A stretch of 64,000 nt of DNA from Struthidea cinerea (lineage: Eukaryota > Chordata > Aves > Passeriformes > Corcoracidae): contig VZTI01001175.1 in NCBI GenBank assembly GCA_013397865.1, positions 889,171 to 953,170 of the forward strand, written 5' to 3'. The notes under the pieces are model-generated. The model was not told the DNA's origin. It saw nothing but the letters and a program-made list of their open reading frames with translations, and made no database searches. The translations under genes and the position numbers were made by a program. Shown piece by piece: positions 41,671 through 56,630 of this stretch. Positions within the stretch are counted from its first letter, which is position 1; every line of letters starts with the position of its first letter.

Positions 41671-44600
41671 TTAATTATTTACTGCTCAGGGGAAAGGAGA
41701 TAACTAGTACTGGTGTGGACCTGAGCAAAAGCATATTTTCATGGAAGATGGCAACTTAGTGCTGAAAAATCTCAAGTGAAAAATACAGAAAAGCTGCGTG
41801 AACTGAGAATAGATTTTGTTCAAACTTGAGAGAAATGCTTACAAGCTGCTTTTTAATTCCAGGAAACAGTTCCTTATTCCTAGAAATAGTTTTGTGAAAC
41901 CAGAGCATCTCCTGTGATTATGATAACCCAAAGGTTCCAGCGTCCTGCCCTGCCAACCACACCCCAGGTAAAGAGTTAGAATGACTCTGAATCCTCCTAT
42001 TGTGTTGTTTAACAGTGGGAAATGGGGAAAAAGAAAAAGGGGGAGGAAAAGCAGCAGTGTCGGATTTGAATGAAAAATTTTCATCTTTTAGAGCTCTGGT
42101 GCCATTATAATGAACTTCCTACTGTATTTCAAGTAAATACTATTAGAAGATTGAATTAATATAATCTGCTTATATTAAGCATGTAAACTTAGTGAAGGAG
42201 GGGGAGCTAATTACAGGAAATCAACAGAAAATATCAATGAAAGGAACAGTTCAAAATCCCAAGAAAGAAATCAGTGTTGGTAACTATTATTTTCTCTAAG
42301 CATAATTCTCAGCAGCTGAACATGTAAATCTGTGTTTTGCAATTGTGAAATTATATTGACAAGTAAATACAGAAACTATTTTCTAAAAATAACTGTGGTA
42401 AGTTACTCTGTAATCTTGTAGGGCAAGGACTAAATATCCCCTTTTTAAGGCAAAAAAGGTTTATTCTCATAATGGTCTTCACCTTAAAGATAGATTAGCT
42501 ATAATCTGTAGTTCTGAAAGTAATATTTCCATTTAAGAAGAAGCAATAAATCTCTTTATAGCTTTGTAGTAGCTGAATGTTTCAGCAGATGAGAAGCTTT
42601 CAAAGCACATAATGAATTTTAGAGATCAATTTTTAGTATGTCGTAAAAAGAGTATATCATTTCTGTGAGTAGAAATCCTTGTGTAGGTGTGTGTAGATAT
42701 CGGTAAATATAATAAGAACTCACACTGGTGGGTGGTTTCTTACTGTTAACATTTGTTACTAGTAATAACAGCCAAAAACTTGGTTGGTATGGATCTTTGC
42801 TTAAGGGGATTGAGCCTCCTGCTTCATTTGCTTTCATTTTATTAGGGAGACCTATCAGGTTATATTTACTTTAATATGCAGTGTTTGTTTTCTCCATCTT
42901 TGGTTCCAGTTGGTACAATTACAGTCTTTGACATTTATTCAAAGAATTAGTGGGAAAAGTAGTAAGGGTTGGTGCTTGGGATTAGAAAAACAGGAGAGAT
43001 ACCAGGCTGTGTATATGATTTGCATCATCATGCGCATCTCCTACATCACTCTGGTCTGAGTGATGCAGTTATTCTGATACCTGAGGGGAATACAGTCCTA
43101 TAGGTGTCTGAAGCAAAACATTTCCTATTTATCAATACTGTATTTATGGAACAGAGTTAGAATCCTCAGCAGCTGATTTTGTCATAATTAGTAATAAATG
43201 TCATACAGCCTTTACACATGCAGACATATTTCTCAGCAACTACAGTGGTGGTTCCTGTGCTCAACCAGCCTGGTGATCAAGGGTGTATATGCCCAACTCT
43301 GTTTCTTTTGGTGCACACCTTGTCTCCTTAAGTCTGTGGTTGTTGCTAACCAGCAGTTGCTTACCCGTTTTTCAGATGAACAGCTAATTTCTTTTACTGT
43401 TCTTTCCCTTTCTTCCCTCCTGCTGCATGTAACGTGAATCACCTTGTCACTTTTTACTTGCACTTGCATGTGGGTGTCAACAGGAAAACAAGCAGAGAAT
43501 TTCTGTCTCTGCGAGGAGGCAGGACTGGACTGGGAATGGGGAGTAATTGGATCTGGTGCCCGTTTCATTTAACCACCAGAGGACTCTGGTTCTGAAACAA
43601 GCATTGCACTGTTAGCACAAAACGAGTTAAAACTGCTTCCCCTTGATCTTGGGACCATGCAGTATCTTTAAATGCTACAAGAATTATGCATGTATCTTTT
43701 AATCCCGTTACATAAACCACTGCTAGAATCTCCTTGTTTGCATTTCTCTCTTTTATGTTACTATTTCTCATTCTTGTTGAAAGCAGCATCCTGGAGACAC
43801 AGGTGAGAGTACAATCTGCTGAACTGCAGCTGCATCTTCTTTCAGCACCCTTGATTTTTGTAAAGAAGTATCAAGAATAACTTTTATTACAAACACTGGA
43901 GAAAAAGTCAGGAATCTGAGGGATTGAAACTTTTCAGTCTCTTTTCAGTCACACTGAATTTGCATAAAGAGCTTCAGTAGTTCCTCTATAAGGTGAAATT
44001 GGAATCACAGCAGACTTTCCTTGCTGCTGAGGTGGATTCTTTCTAGCATCCAGACCTCAAAAGTTATCAAAATTTCTACAAACCTCTTAGGAAAATACCT
44101 TTAAAATAATATTTTTAGGCTATGATTTTTAGTCCTTTAAAAAATATATGTTAAACAGTAAAGTATGACAGTTTAATTTAATAAACCTTTAATGGTCCTG
44201 GGCCCATAATTGATATAAGAAAAGGATATTTTGTACAGAAACAAGCTCTTAGGAAAATCTTTTTGCTACAGATGGAAAGTAAAAGATCTGTATCTGCAAG
44301 AAAATTTAAATGATGGCATTTGTTTTGAGCTATTTTAGGGTAGTGTATAGTGAGTGACTAGCAGTCATGGCTTTCTCTAATCTGAATTCCTTCAATAGAG
44401 ATGAATTAGTATAAAAAGCATATGTGAGTTTAAAAAGTTGTTGCTTGTCTGGAGCTTTTAATTCTGGAATCTGCCCTCAGCATCATCTCCTTGGCCCAAG
44501 GTAGCATAAATTGGTTGATCCTTAAGGTATGTGTTGAGACTCACTTGTTTAGTAAGACTTAATGGAGGCTTTGCCACAGTAATGTTTGAAGATATGTTGG

Positions 44601-45810
44601 GATTTAGAATTTTGCAGAAACCCAGAAACCTACTCTCATTTAGTAGTATCTGTGGAGTTTAATTGTTTTTTTCTTTAGCTAAAATTTTTAGACACCAAGT
44701 GAAGTATTTAATTTTATGAGAAAGTGGGAAAAAGAGAGCTGTATATAATCACAGTAAATGCAGTTAACAGAACATAGCAGGCAGAGGGCGTATATTAGTA
44801 GCAAGTTGAAAAGATGACAAGAAAACTGAATTGAAATAATGAAAAAAAGAAGTGGTGCCATTTATGTAAAAACATGTAACTAAGCCTTTGAAAGGAGAAA
44901 CGTAAAGGTTATTAGATATTTTGCTGGTGGTTGTTGTGGGGTAAAGCTTTTTTTGTTTTGGTTTAGACTCAGTGCTGAAAGATGGGAATAACAATAGGAC
45001 TACCAGTTTAATGTCATGTTTGTACCAAAAAGTATTGTTTTACACTATTTGTTACCAGTTACGTGACTAAAAAAAGAAAAAAGGGGGCCTATCATACAGT
45101 TGCTTAAACTAATTGGGATTAGTAGCAAGGAGCATCCGGAATTAGTACACTCATCTATTCATTTTAAGTACATACAAGTTTTGTGGTGAAACATTCACTT
45201 TCTTGCCTTACACGTAAAGAGATGGGGGAGCACACAGTCCTGGGTTGTTTCATGTTGCCATAATGTTATTGTGAATTAAACCTGAAACATCCTGTCCCAA
45301 ACATGCTCCACCCACGCCGAGGCTGGTCTGCCTTGCGGTTCTGCTGGTTACTGGCCTTAGTAACAACACAGCTTTGTTTTAACCTCTCTGATATTTCTGT
45401 TTGGGATCTTGTGACAGTGCAAATTTGTAGTGACAGTGTCTTCAGCTCTGAGGTATCAGTTGCAAATTTCTGAAAGATACCAGTCCTAATTGCAGAGCAA
45501 AGGATGTGAATAGTATGTGAGCTTTATTTGGCTTTTCTGTTCCTTCATAGCTTTGTGAGCCTGTCAACACCCAGAAATCTTAACCTGTAGCTGCAAAAAG
45601 CAGCCCATCCCACCACAAAAATTCAGTCTGAGTCTAGTACAGTCTTGTGCAACTTGCATGCAGGTAGATCTAGGCATAAAAGAAAAGGATCATAGCATCT
45701 TGTAAGGTGCAGCATGTAAAAATCATTTCAAGATTAAGGTCTTTTCTGCTGAACTCTATATAATTTGTTAGGATTTATGTCTTGAAGCTTGAAGACAACC
45801 TAGAAATGTA

Positions 45811-45872
45811 CTAGAACTGCTAAGGCAGGTTCTGTGTAGAACTAGAATTACAAAGGCAAGTTCTGTATAGAA
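45811..45872. repeat. Imperfect 31-bp tandem duplication
   Basis: Two copies of 'ctagaa..(t)aca/gctaaggcag' type sequence, each ending 'gttctgt(g/a)tagaact', lie side by side with a few substitutions. Confidence 0.7.
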
Positions 45873-48800
45873 CTATTACAGCTTGACATTCGTGAGTCTA
45901 CTGTTAAAGTGGCAAGACTAGCTGACAGTTGCAGGAAACACAGTTTATCACAATCATGTGAGTTTTCTGTTACAGTCACACAATAGAGTCCAAAAGCAAC
46001 TCTTCTCCACCAACTCCCCCTGATAAATTCCCCTTGCTTCACAGCCTGGCTTCCCTGCAGCTGCCCTTGTTACTGGGGGAGTGATTTATCATTGGAGAAT
46101 GCTTGATTGTGTCAAAATAATTTGCTAACCATCAGTAAGTTTAAGGAAAATTATAGGAAAAACAAAACAAAAAAAACCCTTCCTAAACACAGTGTGTATA
46201 GAAGACACATATATTTGAGGGTTTCTATTTATTTACTATTAGTATAAGTCTTACAGAGTGAGCAGCCATTTCCTTCCATGAGACCAGCCAGGCTGGGTAA
46301 TAACCCAGCCACTAAACACCCAAGATGCATCTCAAGCAAAGTAATTAGCAGTTCTCTAATTGGATTCCTTCATATCGCATCTAAAACATTTTAGATGACC
46401 TGAATAAGGAAAAGAAGAATTTTCTTGCAGCAGAGTTTTCTTTATTCTGTTACTGGAAAGCTGGTTGCAAGGAAGAGACCATGTAGCTTTCTGCAAAGAA
46501 TCGTTGGAACAAAGAGTTTGGAGAATTATCCCAAAATGAAGGAGCTAAATAAATCCTGACAAATATGGAGTTTTGCTGCATATGATGACCTGTTTTTAAC
46601 CATTGAAATATCCTCTGTTTTGTGTTCAGATTTCCAAATCAAGTTTCTGGTGTTGAGAATAGATCCCTTAGAATCTCACTTCAAAGTTTGCTTTCATTTC
46701 AAATTGCATTGTCTACAATTACACATTTAGGTACTGTGCAAGACACTCTGGAATAAAATCCACACTTTCTATAAAGTTAATATTTGCTGATCTTACACTC
46801 TCCTGATCACTATGGCTGTCTTTGTACCAGTAAGCAAAACATTTTAGATGATGTTCTCTGACTCTGAAGTCTATGGCACGGCATGGCTTGCATCTCTCTT
46901 CCTCCTCCAGACAGGGTAGTCATTAATATCATCTCCAGTGACAGCCTCTGTTCTGGGTTGTCCCAGGGAAATGCCAGTTCATACAGATCAAAACCGTGCC
47001 AGGGAAGGTGCTCGCAGTGGGTGGCTTGAGCCATTCTCTGGATCTTGTTTACCAGTATAGAAGTAGCCTAAGTAGTTGAACTGGACTCTCTTAACATCCT
47101 GGGAAGTAATTTGTTCAGTCATGTGTAGAAACTTTCACATCATACCATAGGCCCGCTCTGGTGAGGTGCAGGAAGTGCTGCTGTAGTTGTGGTGCTGGAG
47201 GAGGTGCTTGGCTGCTGCAGTACTGGGTTTCATAGGTATAATTGGCTTGAAGGCATTTCCTAATGTAATTAATCTGTGTTTTCTTTAAGAAAATAGCCTC
47301 ATTGAATGTTCTTTTTTGAAACTAGGCTTAGTAAAGTTAGAATTGCTTCAACTTGTGTGAACAAATTTGTTGAAATCTTGGCAAAAGAAAAGATTTGCAT
47401 CTTAAAGCGTTCTAAACTCATTAAAATTCTTCTCATGGATAAATAAAGAAAAGTGAATTAAAAGGAAAGTTTAACAGTAAGCAGCTCACAGGCACTGGGA
47501 CATTTCAAGCATGTTAAAATCAGAAAGAAATAGCTTTTGTAGCAGTAGTCTCCTCCTCTTGTATTACGTGTTGTTTTTTCTAACAAATAACAAGTTACTA
47601 TTGGTTTCTTTGGTTCTCCAAGTAGCTCATTTATGCCTGACCCGCACAGTTCTTTAGCATATTTGTGACCAGCTTTGGAGGGTTTGTCAGCATGCCTAAC
47701 AGTGGAGAGACTCTCACGAAACAATTGCAGGATGAAAATGCAAGGAATGTTTCACGAAGCTGTGAAAATGGGTAAAGTAGCTTGAGCATTTATTTTAACA
47801 AACTGATCTACCGATTTTTCATAGCTTATCTTGTACTACTGTGCAGATGCACAAGAATTTTGTCTGGTGTCTCTACTATCTAAAGAAGAATAAGGTGTAT
47901 CTTTTGAGGCTAGAATGAGAGAAAATTGCTGATGAAGATTCTAAATAGATTTATTCTCCTATGCTAAATTCTGCTTTGTCTCTAAACCTAATAGCATCAT
48001 TGAGTATGGACTATGTTGCTTGTATCCTATTGGCATAGAGGATACAACTGTATAGTGTTTATTTTATAGCACAGAGGCTATTTAACCTCTTCTGGATTTA
48101 GGGGAGTAATCCTTAGGTAATAATTGATCCTTGTGATAGACCATCGTCTTTCTGTCAAAGGCAACAGAACTTAACCAGGTTACCCATCTGTTAGAGATGG
48201 GAGTGGGGAAGTGAATTTTAGAAGAGTGTATTTGAATGTTTATGTTACATTTTACATGTAAAATAATCCCACTGGCTGCTGTCTCCTTTCTGCCCCGGGC
48301 AGCACAAAACACATTTCTTCTACCTGTTGATCTGTCACTGGAATGCTATCTTCTGATAGAGAAACCTCCCCATCTCTAGAGTTTTTGGAAGTACTTAAGA
48401 TTAGAACAAAACATCTCATAGGAAATGTTTTAGCTTCTGATTGTTAGAAGTTTGTCAGTTTTGCTAAGTACTAATATCCATTTCCAGAGACTGAACTACT
48501 GTATGATATTTAATCTTCTGTTAAGTTAAATCTAACTTCACGTTTGTTTAGGGAACAACTTGCATGTTAGTCTCTTGGAAGATTTGCTTGATCCCTTCAG
48601 GTAAAGGTTTGGTTGGGATAATTTCTTCCATAATGGTTTCTTCTGTTCTGGGCTTTGTAATCCTGGATAAGAATCATAAGGAGCAATCCAAAGACTTAAG
48701 GTTTTCAGAACAGGAAGAAGTTTAAGAAATCTTTGAAAACTTTTGAATGTATTGTTGTTGCTTCTGGAATTCTAATGTAGTTAGTAGTAGAATTGTCACT

Positions 48801-49191
48801 TTTTGGTTTAATCTGTCCAAAGATCGTAAACCACTGTTAAATTTATGGTCAGTATAGGTATGTGTACACTCTGACTCATGAAAGTTAGGTTTTGCTAAGC
48901 TAGTAATAATGCCTCTCTTTTAGTCCATGTATGCTTCTATTTGTGACATACTTAAGTTAAAAAAAAAAAAGTTCCTGTGTTTTCTTCATTTAAGAAAAAA
49001 GTTGAAGGAGAATTTAAAAGTACAGTGGTTTGCATCCACTGCAAACAGGAAGTTTAAGCTTCAACTTCCTGTATTAGAGAGATGTTTTTTCTGAATTTGG
49101 TCTTTTTCTGAATTTCTAATGAAAGAATATCAGACCCTAGAACTCTATATGCTTTTGATGCATTCAAAGTCCTTGGCATAAAACTTCTGTG

Positions 49192-49215
49192 GTTTGTTTG
49201 TTTGTTTGTTTGTTT
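49192..49215. repeat. (TTTG)n microsatellite
   Basis: Five to six tandem TTTG units. Confidence 0.9.
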
Positions 49216-52200
49216 TGAAGTAACCAGTGCACGTTGTCCTGTTAAGTGCTGTTGTTCACCTGGTGTGATTTGAAGTTAGGTAACAAACTTACATACCTTT
49301 TTTAGTGTGCTGGAAGCAGGATTCCAGGTGGAAAGGACTAGACAAAGAAAATAAAATTGTATCAAATGGAAATAGGAAAAAAAGACCTTTTATAAGGCTG
49401 AAATTGAATCAGTGTGACCTGAAAAATGAGGAAGAGGTGAAATAATGAGTTCTGTGTGACTGCTGCATTCCCTGCAAATAGCCATACACAGCCAGCTACT
49501 GGAAGATTTCTGCTTCAGGTCTGGGTTTTTGCTGTGCAGGGGAGAATAGAGCCAGAAAATCTGTACCAAGGTCAGGGCAGGGTTGTAGTTTGCTCCCAAC
49601 TGCTGAATAGAGCCTTTTTGGGGGGAGAATAAAAAAGGCTCGTTACATTGTTCATTTCTTCCCATTCAACCATGTATTTCTCAGCTGTCTGTAAAACTGG
49701 TCTGCTCACCAAAATAAATGACCTGATTTTTGAGAATATTTATTCTTAACACGAGAAAAAAATATTTCAGTTCTATTTTTTGCAAGTAAAGAGATAGGTT
49801 TTGCTAGAAGGTGTGTGCCAACTGTTATATGGTAAAATAGATCTCAGCTGTTAACTTTATCATTAATACTTTGCTCTTTATTATTTATTAAAGCATTTGT
49901 TTAGCTTTTAAATATATCTTTGTGAGAGAAGTTGTATGAGTAATTTGACAAAGACTGGTTTCTTGTGCACTGTCAAAAGCAAAGCAATTGTTGAATCAGC
50001 TGGGCCTGTTTTCAAAAGTAGGAACATATCTGGGCTGATCCATGGCCCTGTTTTTAAGTCTCATGAGGGCATGGAAACCAATTAACAGCTAAATCTAACC
50101 TGTTCTTCAAGGGCAAAGGGGAACTTTTAAATAGAATTAATAAGGAATGTATTATAATATTGCCCTCATTTGAATAGAGGAGTAATTAGTAAATAAGATG
50201 ACCAGTCATAATAGACAGCAATGTCCTGTAAAGGGCCATGGGGAACTCCTGTGATTCTCTACTCATTATAGGAAAAATATTGCATGACAGAAAATGAGGA
50301 TTTAAAGAACTGATGTGGTGCATCATTACTGTGTGTTTTTTTCTCTTATGTCATAAAAAATGAGAAAACATCTTCAGAATGTCTTAGGTAACAGTTGACA
50401 GCACCTCAGAGTCTGGCGATGCAGTATTTGCTTGGCTATTTCTGTGCCAGTCACACATTTCTATTTAGCTGCTGAGCTATCAAGGTTGTAGCGCTATGTT
50501 GATTTAAGTCAGAGTGACTTCGTTGTCTTTGTCTAGAACTGTAGGATATATTTGTGATCCTAAATTTATTGTCTTGCGCTCATTCCTACAATCTGTCCCC
50601 AGAGTTCTGTTTTAAAAATACTGGATTTGGCTCTTGCAGGATACATGGGGATTTGGGGAAGGATTTCTCGTGAATGGGATCCAGATGATGATATTTAGTT
50701 TCTAAAGTTTCTAGGCAAGGTGCCAGAATCATTACAGTTTTCAGAGGTTACCTCTAGGTAATTTAAGCCATTGCTTTTTGCTGCCAGGAGAGTTGTCAGA
50801 TGAATACTTAATGATTTCATCTTGAATTCAAATGCCACAATGAGCTGTTGAAAATGTCTAACACCCAATGAAAATTTTTTAAGAATGTGCAGATGTAGAC
50901 CCAAAGCATCTCTAATGGAGGGTAATGCTGGTGGAACGTATATAGCTGGATTGGCCTGGAGAACATGCAACAAAAGCTTGGAGGGGGGAATTTCTCAGTG
51001 TTGGAACAGAGATCAATATTTAGGACATTTGTCACCAAGACTAAAACAGCAAAAGATGGACACTTGATTGGAAGAAGAATGTTTTATCATCCACTTTATA
51101 ATGGATTCAGTAAATAATCAAACCACCAAGCTGTAGGAGTTCAGAGAAGGAATTCATTAAGTTGTCCTCATGAGAAGCAAGTAGTGAAAGGTAAAAACAA
51201 AATTTATGAAGAAGTTCTGTCTTGGAAAAATGCGTATTTTCCACTTCAGCCTATTTTTTAATGTGTATTAAATAGGATTAATATTTAATAGTTAGGAAAG
51301 CCAGTTCAAGGAAGTGCTTGAGAAAAAAATACTTGTGCATATGGGGATCTGCACACATTGCTCCCTAAGATAAACACCTGTGCCTTACAAAATATTTCTT
51401 TGGGCAAGGCAAGCAGAGAAAGGAGTTTAATTAAAAGGTGGGTACTGTGTTGTAAGAAGTATGAAGTAACACGCCTACTGCCACATGAATGCAGCCTGGT
51501 GGTGGGTGAGCTTGTGGGTGATATGCTCGGAGGAACAGCAAGGCAGAAGAAGGAGCTGCGCTGCTTTGGATCATCACAGTGAGGGCAGAACACCAGTGAG
51601 CCTTCCTGAGAGCCGCTGAGTCTGGAAGCAGTGCCATGAGAGCACTCCCAGGAGCAGCTAAACGGGATTGCTTTTTGGAAAAAGCATGTAAGTGACAGAG
51701 AAATTGTATGCACTCAGCAGATACCGCAACTGAGCATTCCCTCCTTATTGGCTGTGTTCTCTGTTGCAGACATTCTGCAGGATAATTTGTTTTGAACGGA
51801 CGAAAGCAGGAAAATCATGCGGTAGTTTTATAATAAAAGCTTTGGAAGTTAAGTGGACCTGAACTGCAGTAACATGGTTGACCACAGCCAGAGCTTTGCA
51901 CCTTGAACATACTGTTCTTCTAAAATTAGGCATCACCTAAACCTCATCTTATCTAATAATGTATATTATGAATGCAGTATCTTCAACAGTGAATATGTCT
52001 CAAACATTAAACCAGAATAGAAGTAATTAATTAATAAAAATATTTTTGCTGTATGAGGATCTCACACATGTGGTACAACAGTATCCAGGAGCAGGGTGGG
52101 AGTGGAGAAGCTGTGTAATGGAGAAGCTTCTGCAACAGGAATACCAAGAAAGGGAGGAGGAGATGGTATCTTCATTGTGAATCTGACAGCACAGGTCTGG

Positions 52201-53614
52201 AAGCTCAGAATATGGGTGAATGTGTGGTCTGAACTACCTACTGGTTTCACGGCAAAAAAATGTTTGAGTCTTCTTGTGCAGTTGTGAATGTGATTTCCAG
52301 ACTTCAAAGTACTTTGACTTGCTATGTGTGTGTAGAGGGTTATGAGTAAATATCCTGAAGTCTAAAGGAATACCTTGTCCTGAACAATGTACTAACAATT
52401 TATGTATGTAATTATTTGTTAAACTGCTTATTTTTGCAACTTTATAGAAAGCCTCTCTCTCCATAGAAAGGTTGATCTTTTAAAATTTTTAGTAATCCCT
52501 GTAGAGAGCCAAGTGGTAAAAACTTAACGTTGACAAGGTTACAGGAATTGAACAACAGTGGTCAGGAATAGGAATATGAAAAGAATGAGATGTCTTTTTA
52601 TTTGTTCCCATACATAATCTGTTTAATGAATAGGTTCCCCTTAAATTTCATAATAATTTAATGGCTGCATAACAGTGTTCATATTCTCTTGGTCCAGTTT
52701 GTGATAGTAGAAATCATTCTGCAGAAACAAGGCCAAAATGTATCCTAGAACATAAATTTCATAGTTTTTAAATTTGAGAGAAAAGCTACTAACCTAATTA
52801 TACAGGACGATCAGTGTGTCCTGTAGGACTTAGATAAGTGAGAATTTCTGTAAAATGTTTTTTCCCTGTAGAAGAAAATGGTTTATTATCATATTAAAGA
52901 CTGACTTCATAGATTCTCTTCAGTTTTATTGTTTGTATTTTCACCAGATTTTACTATGAGGAAATAATTTAGAGGACAGCAAATATCTGACTGTATTTGA
53001 CCTAGAGTATGAGGTGTAAGCAGAAATTCTAATTACCAGACTAGGAAACAGAGCCTGTGGAAGGAAGAGGCTAATGCCAAAGTCCCTTAAAACAACAACA
53101 AAAAATTATGGAAATTAGTATCACAGTAAGTAGTGTCATTAATCACTAAGCATCATTATGGTAACAGAACAAACAGTTTTTCTAGTGTGCAATTAGCAAA
53201 AGAGTACTGTCATTTTGCAATGATAAAAGCAGAGAGACTTAGCTGTGGCATTTAGGTTCTGTAGCTACAATAAGAAATAAGATACTGTATTCAGTGGTTG
53301 CTATCAAATACACTCAGATAAAACCAGTAATTGCTATGCCAGCAAATCCAGATTGGATGCTTCTCCTCTAGTGACTCAGGCCCAGCAGGAAGGGCTGTCA
53401 GTTACATCAGTCATTATTTTACCTCACACACCCATTGCTTCCACTGGGTTGCAAAGATAAATCTCACTAGAGCTGTTACAATCATGGAAACACAGATGGA
53501 AAGGAAGCTCTCGCTTTGTTAATCCAGTATAGGGAACATTCAGACTCTTGCTTTTCTGGCTGGCCTGGTGTGTGAGAACAGCTTCAGTGTGAAATAGCAT
53601 CCAAGGGGCACAGG

Positions 53615-53675
53615 GGAGTGGTGGCAGCTGCGGGTGGGCTGGGGAGCGGTGGGAGCTGCGGGTGGGTTGGGCAGT
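53615..53675. repeat. GC-rich imperfect tandem duplication
   Basis: The block 'gagcggtgggagctgcgggt' follows a diverged copy 'gagtggtggcagctgcgggt', with period about 31 bp. Confidence 0.7.
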
Positions 53676-56630
53676 GTTGGGCTTTGCCACAGACCTTTGG
53701 ATAAGCCAGTCAGCCTAAGCTGTACTTCTGTCTCAGGTGAAGGCAGTGTGTTGAATTCAGGCAGCAGAATGGTACCTTGAAATCAAAGCCCAAATTACAT
53801 CAGGAAATACTGTCATTCAAAAATCACCCATGCTAATGGAGTTATACAGAAATACGCTTTGGTTAGTTCTAGCTGGTCAGCATTTTGTAACACGATCTCA
53901 GTTTGTTCTAATTGACTTAAGTGACCTCTACTGTTAAATTCTCGCTCTGTGTGATTCGTAGAGGTTTTTGCATATTACCTTTGGAACTGTAAACTTTCAG
54001 GAATCAGACGTAGAAAATCCACTTTTAAACTGGTAGTTGGATTTTGGAAGATGCTGGCCCTGCACTAATAACACTGAATAATTTATGCAGAACCTCAGTC
54101 TTAATAAAAAATTTAAGTGCCAAAGTCCAGATCTCCAAAGCATTTTGGTTTTGCTGGGGCATCTTGGCACCATGCCGTGGTTCTGCAGTGCCTTTTCTCC
54201 TTGCTGCAGTATATGCTCAGTAAGCTCTTGATCAGGCAGCCCCACCAAATTCTGCTCAGTTCAGTCTTGAACAGTTTCAGATACCATAACCATTCTTGGA
54301 TATTTACTTAATTTTTAAAGGAATAATTCCTAATAGAAGGTAAAAGTAAGGACATCAAAACCACATTCTTTCAGTCAGAAACGTTGGTTCTGAATATACA
54401 CAGAAATTGTTGTTGGAAGAGAAAATTTCTTAATTGTACTTTCAGGGCAAAAAACCTCACTCTCAAATGAGCTGCTTAATTCACGGGGACAGGTAACAAC
54501 TATATTGCATGGAGTGTTACCAATTTTAACACTCATGAAGATACTGAACATGTAGGGCTCCTCAAAGAACTTTTGCACATTGAAGCATTAACAGAGGAAG
54601 TCCAGAAGTTCAGGTGTTGGTTGTCTGGGTTTCTATAAAGGGAACATAATGTAAGCTGAACCAGTATCCTATAACAGATAAGACTGAAGCAAACTAAAGA
54701 GGTAATAATCTGGGAGAAGTCATTAATGATGTTTATTAAAGTTTTGGGTATCTTCAAATGAAGCTCTTCTGATACATTACTAATCAGAGTTGTTTTATTC
54801 TGAAGGCTTTTCTGCTCTGTTTTCATCAAAAGGGATGTTCAGTTATCTTTAGACCAAGACTTTGGTTTATTTGTTTTGTAAAATAATAAAATTTAAAAAG
54901 CTTTATTATTCCCAAGATATTTAAAGGAAAAGATTCCACTGGGTTACCAAACGTCAAATGTAGGTTTTCTTTAAAATAGGAAGAGAATCAAGAATTATAT
55001 CAAGTGCTTTGAGATGGCAGACAAACACGTTTTAAAGTTATTTCAGATGTTTTGTTTTGGTTTTATGCCCAAATAAGTCTTCCTGGTCTATCATTCTGTC
55101 TTTGCAATCCCACTTCCTTAAGTCACCATTTCTTCCACATACCAAACACAGTCTTACCTTTCAAAATGCAGAATAATCCCCTTCTATATTTAAATTACTC
55201 AGTTTCCCATCAGCATCTGCCTTCACTAAGACAGTGACTATTTTCAGAGCCTCATTTTGGTTATCAGACAAGCCCTTTCATGTTTTGTCCCATTATGCCA
55301 TTAACAAGAGAGGAAAAATCCTCGCAGGCAAGATTAGTGATGAGTCCTTGTTTTCCTTCAGCTGCTTTTGTGACCTGTGCCCTCCTCCGAGAGGACCTGC
55401 GGGGAGGAGCGAGGCAGGAAAAGAACTGTGGTTGTCGCTTCTGAGGGGTGAAGAGTTACACAGTCTGCTGCATTCTTGTAGAAGGGATACAGCTTGGTTA
55501 GGGCTTTTTTTGCAGTTCTATTTCACTGTGACTAACAATAATAAATTCTAGGAGTGTCCCACATATGAGTATTTTACAAGTGTAGTTAACATGAAATAGG
55601 AAATAGTGTCTGATGTAGTGTTTGGTCCTGCCGTTTGCTCCCTGTCCCCACTGTGTAAAAAACTGCTTTTGAGGTTGTTATTTATTTGAAAGCTGTGAAG
55701 AGCTTTGTTTCAACTTATTTTTCTACATTTTGAGTTAATTTATTACACTGTGGAGGGGAAGGACTTCCTGAGCTTCACTCAGGACTCTTCTGTTGTACCT
55801 ATGGAGAAGGAATGAAGGAAGTCTTAACTTCTTAGCCTCTAAAGGCTGCTGAGTCTCACTTGTTCTATGAAATGGAATTAGTTAAATTAAAAAATCTTTA
55901 TGCTGCTATTCATGAATAATTTGCAGTGCATTGCTATGTGCAGTCATTTCTAAATGCTGATTGTTAGATATTTTGCTCATGGAATTCTTTGCAGTCTGTC
56001 ACCTTACAGACTTTTTGGGTTGGAGTTTGTGCTTTAAACTTGGTCTGTTTACTTTTAGCCAGGAAAAGTTAATTTCATCCATGTGTTAATGATAATTTGT
56101 TGTGGTGGTGAAATTTTTGAGAAACTTCATTATTATTATTACTGTTACTGCTATTATTATTAACTAAATTGTCTTCTCTTCCTGGCCTAAAATAACCTCC
56201 CTGACTTCAGAGCTTCAACAGGTATCAGCAGTGGCAATTTGCAAGGTGTTGTGATATTAGTAGTGGCAGTATGATCACGGTTAAGATTGGTAACTCATTT
56301 TTTGTACTTGTATCGTTCATGGCCTCTTTGTGGAGGTTCAAAGTTAGTGTCTTCATCTGGTATATTCCAGGATGTTAAAACCAAAAGTGTGAAATAAAGA
56401 GTGTCATCCTTAGAGTGAAGGCATTTCCATTTAACTGGGTTGTAGTGGAGTTTGCAACAGAGTCAAAACATATTTGATAGCTCTGAGCTTTCTAATTCCA
56501 CCTGCTTGAATTTCAAAGTGCTTGCAAGCTGTGTTTTTGTTTCCCTTTTGATACTTATATTGCATATTGTACATTGATTGTAGTAGATCCTACTCCTGGA
56601 TAACATCTTAATAGTTCTATTTGCTTTTAG

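Larger units (their letters stand above)
41671..56630. other. AT-rich DNA, no gene recognised
   Basis: About 15 kb with only short open frames and no recognisable protein. It holds an imperfect tandem duplication (45811-45872), two small hairpins (46291-46310 and 49046-49071), a (TTTG)n run (49192-49215) and a GC-rich imperfect duplication at about 53615-53675. By synteny it may be upstream of, or an early intron of, a plus-strand ACSBG1, but no evidence fixes this. Confidence 0.5.
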
